Below, one piece after another: positions 18,661-26,614 of a DNA stretch of 32,156 bases. A program made the translations under genes and the position numbers. The notes under the pieces are model-generated. The model saw only the letters and a list, made by a program, of their open reading frames with translations, was not told the DNA's origin and searched no databases. Numbering within the stretch: position 1 is the stretch's first letter; each line of letters starts with the position of its first letter. Source of the stretch: Elusimicrobiaceae bacterium (GTDB lineage Bacteria; Elusimicrobiota; Elusimicrobia; Elusimicrobiales; Elusimicrobiaceae); NCBI GenBank assembly GCA_017534965.1, contig JAFXVA010000014.1:1-32156 (forward strand), in the 5' to 3' direction.

Positions 18661-19491
18661 ATGAATAAAATTGAAACTTATAGCGCACAAATTAATTCAA
18701 AGTTATATAGCTTATTAAACATGGATATATTACAAAATCCATATTTATATATTGATGTTAATACTTATGGCTTTCAGGGCAGTAATATTCAAACATATTT
18801 TGCTACTTGCGCGGAGAAAATATCTGTAATAATTTATCAGTATTATAACTCCATACAATTATTAGTTAACCAAAAGGAACTTCCAAACGAACAGACAATA
18901 AAAGAAATAGCTAATTTTATTGCTACTCGTAAAGTTATTATGGTTTCAGGGGTAACTTCCCTAATAACAAAACTAAAAACCTATTTACCCAACTATAAAC
19001 AAACAAATGGCCATCTTTTTGAATATCAAGGAAAGATTGAACAAAAACTGATAAATTTTCCTAAATTTCAATGGGCCCATAGTGAACAAGATTTTGAGCG
19101 TTTAGCAATTTTTATCACTTCTGATTCTAGTATAGGTTCCCACTATAATATTGCTCAATTAAAACAGCAACTTTTAGAGCGTCACCAAAAATATGGTTGC
19201 CAAAATGTTTTTTTAGAGGAAGATAAAAAAATAATTGCTCATGTCGGAACTTATGCTTGTTATAAGGATTTAGCCGTAATAGGTGGTTTATTGGTTGATC
19301 CAAGCCAAAGAGGTAAGGGGCTGGCTCGCAAAATAATGACTTTTATATCTTGTCAATGCGTAAAAACATTTAAACAGAAGCCAGTTTTTTATTGTTATAT
19401 TCCTGACCTCTTTAAATTTTATAAGACCTGTGATTATAAAGAAATTTACGATTGTTCAAAATTAGAATTAATAGGAGATAAAAATGCTTAA
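18661..19491 (+). CDS. GNAT-family N-acyltransferase
   Basis: This is an acetyl-CoA-dependent acyltransferase. The C-terminal half carries the GNAT fold, with the CoA pyrophosphate loop in [15 protein letters not shown] near 218-232 (Q/RxxGxG/A) after beta-strand LAVIGGLL. The N-terminal ~130 residues are not a standard GNAT domain and resemble the extension seen in two-part GNAT proteins. It is 276 aa. It follows licD by 2 bp and overlaps the aminotransferase by 8 bases, implying that it acylates the amine made by that enzyme or another intermediate of the same side pathway. That role is inference; the acceptor is unknown. Confidence 0.75.
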   Translation: MNKIETYSAQINSKLYSLLNMDILQNPYLYIDVNTYGFQGSNIQTYFATCAEKISVIIYQYYNSIQLLVNQKELPNEQTIKEIANFIATRKVIMVSGVTSLITKLKTYLPNYKQTNGHLFEYQGKIEQKLINFPKFQWAHSEQDFERLAIFITSDSSIGSHYNIAQLKQQLLERHQKYGCQNVFLEEDKKIIAHVGTYACYKDLAVIGGLLVDPSQRGKGLARKIMTFISCQCVKTFKQKPVFYCYIPDLFKFYKTCDYKEIYDCSKLELIGDKNA

Positions 19492-20557
19492 TTTTACAGT
19501 AGGTCCCGTTCAATCTTCCGAAGAAATTTGTAATATCGGTTCAGAACAAGTTCCATATTTTAGGACTGCTGAATTTTCTAAAATTATGTTGGAAAACGAA
19601 CAGCTGATGTTGAAATTTTCTAATGCGCCGAAAGATTCTCGCGCCGTATTTCTAACAGGTTCCGGCACAGCTTCTATGGAGGCAGCTGTAATTAATACTC
19701 TTACTTCTTCTGATAAAGTCCTTATTGTCAATGGGGGAAGTTTTGGTCATCGTTTTGTTGAAATTTGCAAAACATATAATATCCCTTATGATGAAATTAA
19801 ACTTTCTTTTGGTGAAGCATTGAAAGAAAAACACTTAAATCTATATGACGGCAAAGGTTATACGGCTTTTTTGGTAAATATTCACGAAACTTCTACCGGC
19901 GTTTATTATGATATAGATTTAATTAGCAGTTTCTGCCGTAAAAATAATCTGTTTTTAATTGTGGATGCTATTAGTTCTTTTTTGGCTGATCCTTTTGATA
20001 TGTCTGCCTGCGGAGCAGATATAATGCTTACAGGATCGCAGAAAGCCCTTGCTTGCCCGCCGGGGATATCTATTATGGTTTTAAGTCCTAAAGCCTTAGC
20101 CAGAATTGTTAAATCTAAAACTCCGTGTTATTATTTAGATTTAAAAAGTGCTTTGAAAAATGGCGAACGTGGGCAAACCCCATTTACTCCTGCTGTCGGT
20201 ATTCTTAGACAAATACATGCTAGATTAAAAAATATTGAAAGAGAAGGCGGAGCCCAAGAGGAAATCAAGAGAGTAGCTGCCCTAGCAAAAGATTTTAGAA
20301 ATAAAATTAAAGATTTGCCTTTTGAGATAGTTTCAGAGTCTATGTCTAATGCCGTAACGCCTTTACATCCCAAAAATGTTAGTGCTTATGATATCTTTCT
20401 TAAATTAAAAGATGAATATGATATTTGGATTTGTCCAAATGGCGGAGAATTAAAAGATAAAATATTTAGAGTGGGCCATATAGGAGCACTTACGGCTAAG
20501 GATAATGATGTTTTAATTGCAGCATTTAGAGATTTACAAAAAAAAGGAGTTTTGTAA
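19484..20557 (+). CDS. Class V PLP-dependent aminotransferase (AEP-transaminase/alanine-glyoxylate-like)
   Basis: This is a fold-type I aminotransferase. The Schiff-base Lys is K187 in [22 protein letters not shown] near 64 and GGSFGHR near 85 form the cofactor phosphate site, and the opening [12 protein letters not shown] is typical of this subgroup. It is 357 aa. Relatives include 2-aminoethylphosphonate:pyruvate and alanine:glyoxylate aminotransferases, but no PEP mutase or phosphonopyruvate decarboxylase gene is nearby, so a phosphonate product is not established. AGGAGA lies 4-5 bases before the ATG. It is placed between a GNAT gene and a CTP-transferase fusion, so it probably aminates a small phospho-alcohol-derived carbonyl for LicD-type transfer. 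Confidence 0.85.
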   Translation: MLNFTVGPVQSSEEICNIGSEQVPYFRTAEFSKIMLENEQLMLKFSNAPKDSRAVFLTGSGTASMEAAVINTLTSSDKVLIVNGGSFGHRFVEICKTYNIPYDEIKLSFGEALKEKHLNLYDGKGYTAFLVNIHETSTGVYYDIDLISSFCRKNNLFLIVDAISSFLADPFDMSACGADIMLTGSQKALACPPGISIMVLSPKALARIVKSKTPCYYLDLKSALKNGERGQTPFTPAVGILRQIHARLKNIEREGGAQEEIKRVAALAKDFRNKIKDLPFEIVSESMSNAVTPLHPKNVSAYDIFLKLKDEYDIWICPNGGELKDKIFRVGHIGALTAKDNDVLIAAFRDLQKKGVL

Positions 20558-20560
20558 ATT

Positions 20561-21895
20561 ATGAAAAAAGTTATAACCTATGGAACTTATGATTTATTAC
20601 ATTATGGGCATATTCATCTATTAGAACGCGCCAAAGCTTTGGGGGATTATCTTATAGTTGGCATAACTTCTGAGGCCTTTGATAAAGCGCGCGGTAAAAT
20701 AAATGTTCAACAATCTCTTATGGAAAGAATTGCCGCCGTTCGTGCAACAGGCCTGGCAGATAAGATAATTGTAGAAGAATATGAAGGGCAAAAAATAGAT
20801 GATATACAGCGTTATGATGTTGATGTTTTTGCTATAGGTTCCGATTGGAAAGATAAATTTGATTATTTAAAGGAATATTGTCAGGTCGTTTATTTAGATA
20901 GAACAGAAGGGGTATCTTCCTCAGATATAAGAACAGAACAACGCCAGGTTAAATTAGGTTTAGTAGGAGATCCTAGATATTTGTTAAAAATCAGTCGCGA
21001 AAGTAAGTTCGTTAATGGTCTAGTGGTAACTGCTATTTGCACTAATACTCCAAAAGAAAATATTGTTCTGCCACAGGAAAATTTATTTATTACACAAGAT
21101 TATTCCAAAATGCTTAAGGAAGTGGATGCTATTTATTTAATTTCTCATCCAAGCCGTCACTATGACCAAATTAAACAAGCCTTACTTGCCGGCAAACATG
21201 TATTGTGCGAAGCTCCTTTAACAATAAAAATAGCTGAATTTGACGAGCTGACAGAATTAGCACAAAAACAGAAATGTATTTTTATGCCGGCACTAAAAAC
21301 GGCTTATTCCATGGCTTATTATAGGTTAATCTTACTTGCTAAGACGGGGAAAATAGGGAAAATTGTATCTGTTGATGCTACCTGCACCAGTCTTCAAGAA
21401 AAGGATTCCATTAACTTAAATACCACTTGGAACAGTCTTTGTTATTGGGGACCTGCGGCCTTATTACCAGTGTTTCAATTATTAGGTACAGAATATAAAG
21501 ATAAGAATATAGTATCGCAGTTTTTTGATAAAAAAGAATTATTTGATAATTTTACTAAAATAGATTTTTATTATCCTGATGCTGTTGCCTCTATTAAAGT
21601 AGGTAAAGGTGTTAAATCAGAAGGGGAACTTATTATTTCCGGCACTAAAGGGTATATTTTTGTTCCTGCCCCTTGGTGGAAAACAGATTATTTTGAAATC
21701 CGCTATGAAGACCCTAACCAAAACCGCCGTTATTTTTATCAATTAGAAGGCGAAGGCATACGCTATGAACTTGTTAGTTTTGTTAAAGCTATAACTAGCG
21801 GACGTTCTTTTACTTATATAGATTCTTCCGTTTCTCGTGCCATGTGTGGCATTATGGAAGATTTTTATGCCCATAAATTAAAAGAAATAAATTAA
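20561..21895 (+). CDS. Cytidylyltransferase (TagD-like) fused to a degenerate Gfo/Idh/MocA domain
   Basis: The N-terminal ~128 residues are a glycerol-3-phosphate-type cytidylyltransferase: GTYDLLHYGH (residues 8-17, HxGH) and RTEGVSSSDIR (114-124), both nucleotide-binding signatures. It should load a phosphorylated compound with CMP. From about residue 131 a Gfo/Idh/MocA-like domain follows, but its dinucleotide loop is only GLVGDPR and the usual EKP is EAP (217-219), lacking the conserved Lys. That half may therefore be altered or non-redox. It is 444 aa. It is the last gene of the operon, 3 bp after the aminotransferase, with AAAGGAG inside that gene's end. Its likely product is a CDP-linked donor for LicD. 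Confidence 0.8.
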   Translation: MKKVITYGTYDLLHYGHIHLLERAKALGDYLIVGITSEAFDKARGKINVQQSLMERIAAVRATGLADKIIVEEYEGQKIDDIQRYDVDVFAIGSDWKDKFDYLKEYCQVVYLDRTEGVSSSDIRTEQRQVKLGLVGDPRYLLKISRESKFVNGLVVTAICTNTPKENIVLPQENLFITQDYSKMLKEVDAIYLISHPSRHYDQIKQALLAGKHVLCEAPLTIKIAEFDELTELAQKQKCIFMPALKTAYSMAYYRLILLAKTGKIGKIVSVDATCTSLQEKDSINLNTTWNSLCYWGPAALLPVFQLLGTEYKDKNIVSQFFDKKELFDNFTKIDFYYPDAVASIKVGKGVKSEGELIISGTKGYIFVPAPWWKTDYFEIRYEDPNQNRRYFYQLEGEGIRYELVSFVKAITSGRSFTYIDSSVSRAMCGIMEDFYAHKLKEIN

Positions 21896-21928
21896 AATTA
21901 AGCCTCGTTTAAAAGCGAGGCTTAATTT
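21895..21928. terminator. Bidirectional rho-independent terminator ending the glycan operon
   Basis: There is a perfect 13-bp inverted repeat (21895-21907 and 21916-21928) around an 8-base loop, with core AAGCCTCG/CGAGGCTT. T-rich tracts follow on both strands. On the plus strand it ends the wecC-to-cytidylyltransferase operon; on the minus strand it ends the three-gene cassette that starts near 23690. The 21896-22124 gap between longer genes thus holds this terminator and one small gene. Confidence 0.88.
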
Positions 21929-21951
21929 GTTTATTATTCAATACTTGTATT

Positions 21952-22116
21952 TTAGGTTAAATGCCAAAAAGCTAATGCTTCTTGTAAACTCTCAAATTCT
22001 ACAAACTCACCAGCTCTAGGGCCGATTGCTTCGTGGCACTCAAGAACATCATATCTCTTGCTTTCTTCCTTGTTTATATACTCCCCTTCGTCATTTGGTA
22101 TTAAAAGATATTTCAT
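21952..22116 (-). CDS. Small hypothetical protein (54 aa), end of phage-like cassette
   Basis: On the minus strand an ATG at 22116 opens a 54-codon frame beginning MKYLLIPNDEGEYINKEES and ending in TAA at 21952. TAGGAGC, 5 bases upstream, is a good ribosome-binding site; it begins at the TAG stop of the preceding 395-aa gene, so the two are probably coupled. The product is acidic and soluble, with no signal or transmembrane segment. I do not recognise a family. Position, strand, ribosome-binding site and the terminator just downstream all support a real gene. Confidence 0.65.
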   Translation of the reverse strand: MKYLLIPNDEGEYINKEESKRYDVLECHEAIGPRAGEFVEFESLQEALAFWHLT

Positions 22117-22124
22117 AAATGCTC

Positions 22125-23312
22125 CTATTTAGTTATAGTCCAACCCTTTGCGGTGGCAATGGCTTCATCATCGGCGGTTAAATCGCTTGCGCCTGTTGCG
22201 CCCACAATGCTGATAATTTGCCCTGCACTAACAATAGGCAAATCATTAAACAGTTGCACTAAAGCATTTCTGTCTAGGCCTGTCCTAGAAACATTTATTT
22301 GAGGTGGTGTAGCATTATTAAATGGGGCTTGATTTGATACACGCAAACCTTTAAGTCCGCCCATAAAACGAGGGGCCGTTGCGTAAGTTCCTATTTTAGT
22401 TAAATTTACTCCTTCGCTAGTATCTAATACTATATCTTCTAAACTTGTATCGTCAAATAATACAAGGTTTGCATTTGTTGCGGAAGTGAAATTAAGTTTA
22501 GGAAAAGATTTTAAATTATAGCAAGATTGAAATGCGCCAGAAAAAGTAGTGCAATTAGGTGTTTTTAGACTTCCTTTCACTCTTTCAATACCTGATATAT
22601 AAAAAAGATATTGCATAGTCGTAAAGTTAGTATTTTCAAATCTTACTTCTTTTATAGCAGATGTCTGATAAAAAACGCCGTAAGCAGTCATAGAAATATT
22701 TTGGCAGTCAAGAACAGGAACATAAGTTAAACTTGTTGCCCTTAAAAACAAACTATCAATACCGCTTAATTTAAGAGTATTATTTTTAGCGGTGCAGGCC
22801 TGCATAAGAGGTTGTTTATAATAGTTATATCGCCCGAAACCTTGATATAGATTTATTGAATTAGTTAAATTAAAATGCGCCCACAATACGCCTTGCTCCT
22901 CTTCACTACTTTCTACAATTCTTGCACAATGAAAAGTATTTATACTTTCATTTTCTGTTTGTGGGTAAATATCAATTATATGGGCTTTTGTTGCGCCTGT
23001 TGGTTCACTTATATCATAGCCTGGGGTATCGGTATAATCTTCCCAATCAGCCATAGAAAATTGGGCATTACTTGCATAATCTGCATAAGGTGTTCCGTCA
23101 ATAGCAACGGAATATCCTGCTGTTGTTGTTACAACAAATCCTATTGGGTAGCGTGTATCTACCAGCAAATAAACATGCCCTTCTTCTGCATTTTTTCTAA
23201 TATCGGGCCAACTTTCGGGTTTGTTCTTCCAATCGTTTTTCCCGGTATTTTCTACTGAAGTTTGTAAAGTAATAGTTTCTTCGTTTATATATTCTGGAGA
23301 AATATCTTTCAT
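22125..23312 (-). CDS. Phage-tail-associated-like leucine-rich-repeat (BspA-type) protein
   Basis: This 395-aa protein has no signal peptide or membrane segment. Its N-terminal ~150 residues form an unassigned domain rich in Tyr, Asp and Thr. Residues ~185-330 carry irregular repeats of the BspA/LRR_5 kind, for example LTYVPVLDC, IKEVRFENTNF, LKSFPKLNF and LEDIVLDTS. The C-terminus, with LDRNALVQLFNDLP and AIATAKGWTITK, matches an ending I know from phage tail or baseplate-associated and other LRR surface proteins. CGGAGAAA precedes the ATG. It lies 12 bp after the 99-aa phage-like gene. A receptor-binding or adhesion role is possible; lack of a signal peptide argues against an ordinary host adhesin. 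Confidence 0.6.
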   Translation of the reverse strand: MKDISPEYINEETITLQTSVENTGKNDWKNKPESWPDIRKNAEEGHVYLLVDTRYPIGFVVTTTAGYSVAIDGTPYADYASNAQFSMADWEDYTDTPGYDISEPTGATKAHIIDIYPQTENESINTFHCARIVESSEEEQGVLWAHFNLTNSINLYQGFGRYNYYKQPLMQACTAKNNTLKLSGIDSLFLRATSLTYVPVLDCQNISMTAYGVFYQTSAIKEVRFENTNFTTMQYLFYISGIERVKGSLKTPNCTTFSGAFQSCYNLKSFPKLNFTSATNANLVLFDDTSLEDIVLDTSEGVNLTKIGTYATAPRFMGGLKGLRVSNQAPFNNATPPQINVSRTGLDRNALVQLFNDLPIVSAGQIISIVGATGASDLTADDEAIATAKGWTITK

Positions 23313-23324
23313 AAAATTTCTCCG

Positions 23325-23624
23325 CTATTGAATAGAAATTTTTAAATCTTCCGAGCTAACTCCTGTTAAATCAACTCTTAAATATAAATCTACAAAATTT
23401 ATATAAATTATTTTATTGGCAACTAGTTCAATCTGCTCGCCTTCTTCGTTATATAAGGGGTAAAAGTTTACTTTGTCTTGGGATACTTCTAGTTTAGGGG
23501 TGCCAGTAAAAGTTCCTGTAGTTAAAATGCTTAAATATCTAATAGGGCCTTTATGCAAAGCTAATTCTTTGATATTTACTATTTCGTTTGTTGTAGGACT
23601 GGTAGATAAATCTGTAATAATCAT
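23325..23624 (-). CDS. Small phage-structural-like hypothetical protein
   Basis: This 99-aa protein is predicted mostly beta, with a central TTGTFTGTPKLEVSQDKVNFY segment. The pattern is 'tolerance/measurement'-like, recalling small beta-sandwich proteins encoded next to phage tail-fibre genes. There is no signal peptide. AAAGGAG, 8-9 bases before the ATG at 23624, and a consensus promoter upstream make it the first gene of the minus-strand cassette. I cannot assign a precise function; the phage link is inferred from sequence flavour and from the downstream tail-like gene. Confidence 0.55.
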   Translation of the reverse strand: MIITDLSTSPTTNEIVNIKELALHKGPIRYLSILTTGTFTGTPKLEVSQDKVNFYPLYNEEGEQIELVANKIIYINFVDLYLRVDLTGVSSEDLKISIQ

Positions 23625-23668
23625 AAAAAAGAACTCCTTTATGATTTTAAACGGCTCTACCTTATTTA

Positions 23669-23697
23669 ATTATAGCAAATTTCGTCTGAGATATCAA
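23669..23697 (-). promoter_or_regulatory. Consensus sigma70-type promoter of the phage-like cassette
   Basis: On the minus strand TTGATA (23692-23697) and TATAAT (23669-23674) are separated by exactly 17 bp, the best -35/-10 pair found in the window. It lies 45 bases upstream of the 99-aa gene start, so the cassette has its own strong, apparently constitutive promoter. Confidence 0.75.
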
Positions 23698-23882
23698 GTT
23701 TTATGAAATATTTTTTAAAGATTTTACTTCTTTTGCCATATTTTTAAATTTGAGTAAATTTTGATATTTAACTAAATTTTATAGTTCTAACATTTTTTTC
23801 AAAATTATATTTAATCTTGTATCTTTTGTTTTTTGATATACTATTAATATATTGTGTTAAAGAGGTCTTTTATTCTATTAAA

Positions 23883-24995
23883 ATGACGGAAAATTATAAA
23901 AATTTAATTGTCGGCGCCGGCATCAGTGGGGCAGTTTTAGCCCGCTTACTGGCCGAAAAAGGCCAAAGTGTTCTTGTTATAGATAGGCGTAGCCATATCG
24001 GCGGTAACTGCTATGATTTTTTAGATGAAAACGGCCTAAATATTCATAAATACGGCCCGCATATTTTTAGAACAGATAAAGAAGAAGTCTGGCAGTTTCT
24101 ATCGCGCTTTACTTCTTGGCAGGAATATAAACACAAAGTTCGCGCTAAAATTGATGGCAAAGAGGTGCCTATTCCGTTTAATTTTACCTCTATAGATGCT
24201 TTATTCGATGCACAAAAAGCCCAAGTTTTTAAAGAAAAACTTATTTCAAATTACGGCGAAAACAAGAAAGTTCCAATTTTAGAATTAAAAAAATCTGCCG
24301 ATAAAGATTTACAAGAACTTGCCGATTATGTTTATGAAAAAGTTTTTTATCACTATACTTTAAAACAATGGGATTTAAAACCCGAAGAGCTTGAAGGCGA
24401 TGCTCTTGCAAGAGTGCCTGTTTATACGGGTTATTACGACGGCTATTTTACCGAAAAATACCAAGCCATACCAAAGTTTGGTTATACTAAAATGTTTGAA
24501 AATATTTTAAATCATCCTAATATAAAAGTTCAACTTAACACTGATTTTAAAGATTTAAAAGATATTAGTTGCGAACGCATGTGTTATAGTGGTTCTATCG
24601 ACGAATTTTTTGATTATAAATTTGGACCCTTGCCTTACCGCAGTTTAAATTTTGAATTAAAAACTTTAGAGCAAGAAAAATTTCAAAGTGTAGCAGTTGT
24701 TAATTATACCGGCAAAGAACCCTATACCAGAATAACCGAATTTAAACATTTTTTAAATCAAAAATCGCCAAAAACAACTATTGCCTATGAGTATCCCACT
24801 GCTTTTGAACTTGGTAAAAATGAAAGATATTATCCTATCCCCAAACAAGAAAACGAGCAGCTATATCAACAATATTTAAAACTTTCCCAAAAACAAAAAA
24901 ATCTTTATTTTATCGGTCGTTTGGGGGAGTATAAATATTATAGTATGCAAAGTGCAATTTTAGCCGTTTTTGAATTGTTTAAAAAAATAATCTAA
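23883..24995 (+). CDS. glf: UDP-galactopyranose mutase
   Basis: This flavoenzyme converts UDP-galactopyranose to UDP-galactofuranose, the Galf donor for surface glycans. The FAD-binding motif VGAGISGAVLA starts near residue 10. IGGNCYD and KYGPHIFRTD, near 43-64, match the Glf active-site region, and the C-terminal YKYYSMQSAI motif closes the FAD site. The start at ATG 23883 gives 370 aa, the usual length. Upstream extension to TTG 23817 would add an unneeded hydrophobic leader. The ribosome-binding site is poor (AAAGAGG about 17 bases away). It lies outside the main glycan operon, past the phage-like cassette; a weak -10 (TATACT, 23837-23842) may serve it. Confidence 0.92.
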   Translation: MTENYKNLIVGAGISGAVLARLLAEKGQSVLVIDRRSHIGGNCYDFLDENGLNIHKYGPHIFRTDKEEVWQFLSRFTSWQEYKHKVRAKIDGKEVPIPFNFTSIDALFDAQKAQVFKEKLISNYGENKKVPILELKKSADKDLQELADYVYEKVFYHYTLKQWDLKPEELEGDALARVPVYTGYYDGYFTEKYQAIPKFGYTKMFENILNHPNIKVQLNTDFKDLKDISCERMCYSGSIDEFFDYKFGPLPYRSLNFELKTLEQEKFQSVAVVNYTGKEPYTRITEFKHFLNQKSPKTTIAYEYPTAFELGKNERYYPIPKQENEQLYQQYLKLSQKQKNLYFIGRLGEYKYYSMQSAILAVFELFKKII

Positions 24996-25026
24996 TCAAA
25001 AAAAGTCTTAAAAGAATACATAAAAA

Positions 25027-25056
25027 TTGTCATAAAAAATAGTAAAATAATAAATA
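25027..25056 (+). promoter_or_regulatory. Possible promoter of the AGCS symporter gene
   Basis: TTGTCA (25027-25032) is followed, 18 bp later, by a weak -10 TAAATA (25051-25056), 28 bases before the ATG. The -35 is good and the -10 poor. TAGGAGA follows at 25064-25070. Confidence 0.35.
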
Positions 25057-25083
25057 TATCGTCTAGGAGAAAAATACTTTTTT

Positions 25084-26607
25084 ATGGATATTTTTTTACA
25101 ATTAACAAGCGCATGCGGGCGCTTTTTTTCTGACCCTTCTTTACAAAGTTTTTATGATGTAATGAATTATTTTAATGCTCTTATTTGGGGCCCGCCGATG
25201 ATTTTTCTTTTGTTATTCTTGGGTATTTATTTTACTTTTAAATTGCGCTTTATCCAAAGATACACTTGGTCTGCTATGAAACTTTCTTTAGCCAAGGCCG
25301 AAGCGGAAGGTATGGTAAGCAGTTTCGGTTCCCTTGCTATGATGATAGGGGCAACCGTTGGCACAGGCAGTATTATTGGTGTTACCACCGCCGTAGCGGA
25401 AGGCGGCCCCGGTGCATTATTTTGGATGGTGGTTGCGGGTTTCTTTAATTTCGCTATTAAATATAGTGAGTGTTTAATTGCTTTTAAATATCGTGTGCGC
25501 TTGCCAACGGCCGAATATGTCGGCGGTCCTATGTATTACTTAACTAATATTTTAAAGCTTAAATGGCTAGGTATTATTTTTGCAATAGGAACATTGCTTT
25601 TAGGTTTTACAGCAGGCAGTGCCTTACAGGCAAATTCCATTGCTGATGCCTTACGTGAAGGTTATAATCTTAATCCTTGGTATGTTTCTTTATTTATAGC
25701 TTTTTGCTCGGCAATAGTTATTTTAGGCGGAGTTAAGCGTATTGCTTCATATTCAGAATGGCTAGTGCCTATAATGGGGGCTCTTTATTTGTTTATTGCA
25801 ATAGTTGTTATTATTATGAATTTTAATAGTATTCCCGCAGCTATTATAACGGTTATAAAAGGTGCTTTTACCGGTAAAGCGGTTGCCGGTGGTGCTATAG
25901 GCGTGGGTATTATTGCTTTGGTTAAAGCTATGCTCCCCGGTATTACAGCCGGAGTAACCCGCGCTGTCCTTGCGACGGAAGCCGGCCTTGGCAGTGCTTC
26001 TATTGCTGCTGCAGCTGCGCGCACGCGTAGTGCTACACAAATGGCTATTGTTTCTGCTACGTCAGTTTTTTGGACTATTTTTATTTGTAGTTTAACCGGT
26101 ATAGTAATTGTTCTGGCAGGAGATTATACTAACCCAAATGTTTATGCGGCAAATTTATGTAATAGTGCTTTTAAAACGGTTCCTTATATAGGCACGCCTA
26201 TTTTAGTATTTTCTTTAGTTATATTTTCATTTACTACCATTATCGGTTGGGGCTATTATATAGAAAAGGCACTTCAGTTTTTATGTAAAGGTTCTAATAT
26301 ACTTGTAAAGCCTTCCCGCATTGTTTTTATTTTACTTGTGCTTGTGGGGGGTGTTATCGGCACGAGTTTTTCCACAGATTTATTTATAGGTGATTCTGTT
26401 TTGCGCACCGCTCAGGCCAATATGTCAACCCGTTTTATGTGGGCTTTGGCTGTTTTTACTATGACTATGATGACTGTTCCTAATATTTGGGCTTTATGGT
26501 GCTTTCGCAAAGTAATTTATAAAACAACCCAGAAAAATTTGCATGCTTTAGTCGGCAAAAAAGCGGAAGAATTTCGTCAAGAACAGGCAGAAAGCAAATC
26601 TAAATAA
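25084..26607 (+). CDS. Sodium:alanine symporter, AGCS family
   Basis: This is an inner-membrane Na+-coupled uptake carrier for alanine/glycine-type amino acids. The 507-aa protein has about 11 hydrophobic helices and the family-defining GATVGTGSIIGVTTAV...GGPGALFWM region near 96-120 (substrate/Na+ site). YVGGPMYYL near 147 and GLGSASIAAAAA near 300 are also AGCS landmarks. A lysine/glutamate-rich cytoplasmic tail ends it. AGGAGA lies 13 bases upstream, longer than ideal, but no in-frame alternative start fits better. It ends 7 bp from the convergent DUF3795 gene. Alanine is the most usual substrate; glycine or D-alanine are alternatives. Confidence 0.92.
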   Translation: MDIFLQLTSACGRFFSDPSLQSFYDVMNYFNALIWGPPMIFLLLFLGIYFTFKLRFIQRYTWSAMKLSLAKAEAEGMVSSFGSLAMMIGATVGTGSIIGVTTAVAEGGPGALFWMVVAGFFNFAIKYSECLIAFKYRVRLPTAEYVGGPMYYLTNILKLKWLGIIFAIGTLLLGFTAGSALQANSIADALREGYNLNPWYVSLFIAFCSAIVILGGVKRIASYSEWLVPIMGALYLFIAIVVIIMNFNSIPAAIITVIKGAFTGKAVAGGAIGVGIIALVKAMLPGITAGVTRAVLATEAGLGSASIAAAAARTRSATQMAIVSATSVFWTIFICSLTGIVIVLAGDYTNPNVYAANLCNSAFKTVPYIGTPILVFSLVIFSFTTIIGWGYYIEKALQFLCKGSNILVKPSRIVFILLVLVGGVIGTSFSTDLFIGDSVLRTAQANMSTRFMWALAVFTMTMMTVPNIWALWCFRKVIYKTTQKNLHALVGKKAEEFRQEQAESKSK

Positions 26608-26614
26608 TATAAAG

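Noticed and set aside
21895-21928. Perfect inverted repeat as an insertion-sequence end or attachment site
   Set aside because: Its stem-loop with T-rich flanks between two converging transcription units is explained by a bidirectional terminator, and no second copy or target duplication was noticed.
23817-23882. Longer Glf N-terminus from TTG 23817
   Set aside because: It adds a hydrophobic leader not found in UDP-galactopyranose mutases; ATG 23883 gives the normal N-terminus.
25762-26040. Minus-strand open frames inside the AGCS symporter gene
   Set aside because: Low-complexity mirror frames of a strongly supported membrane protein, with no ribosome-binding site or family resemblance.
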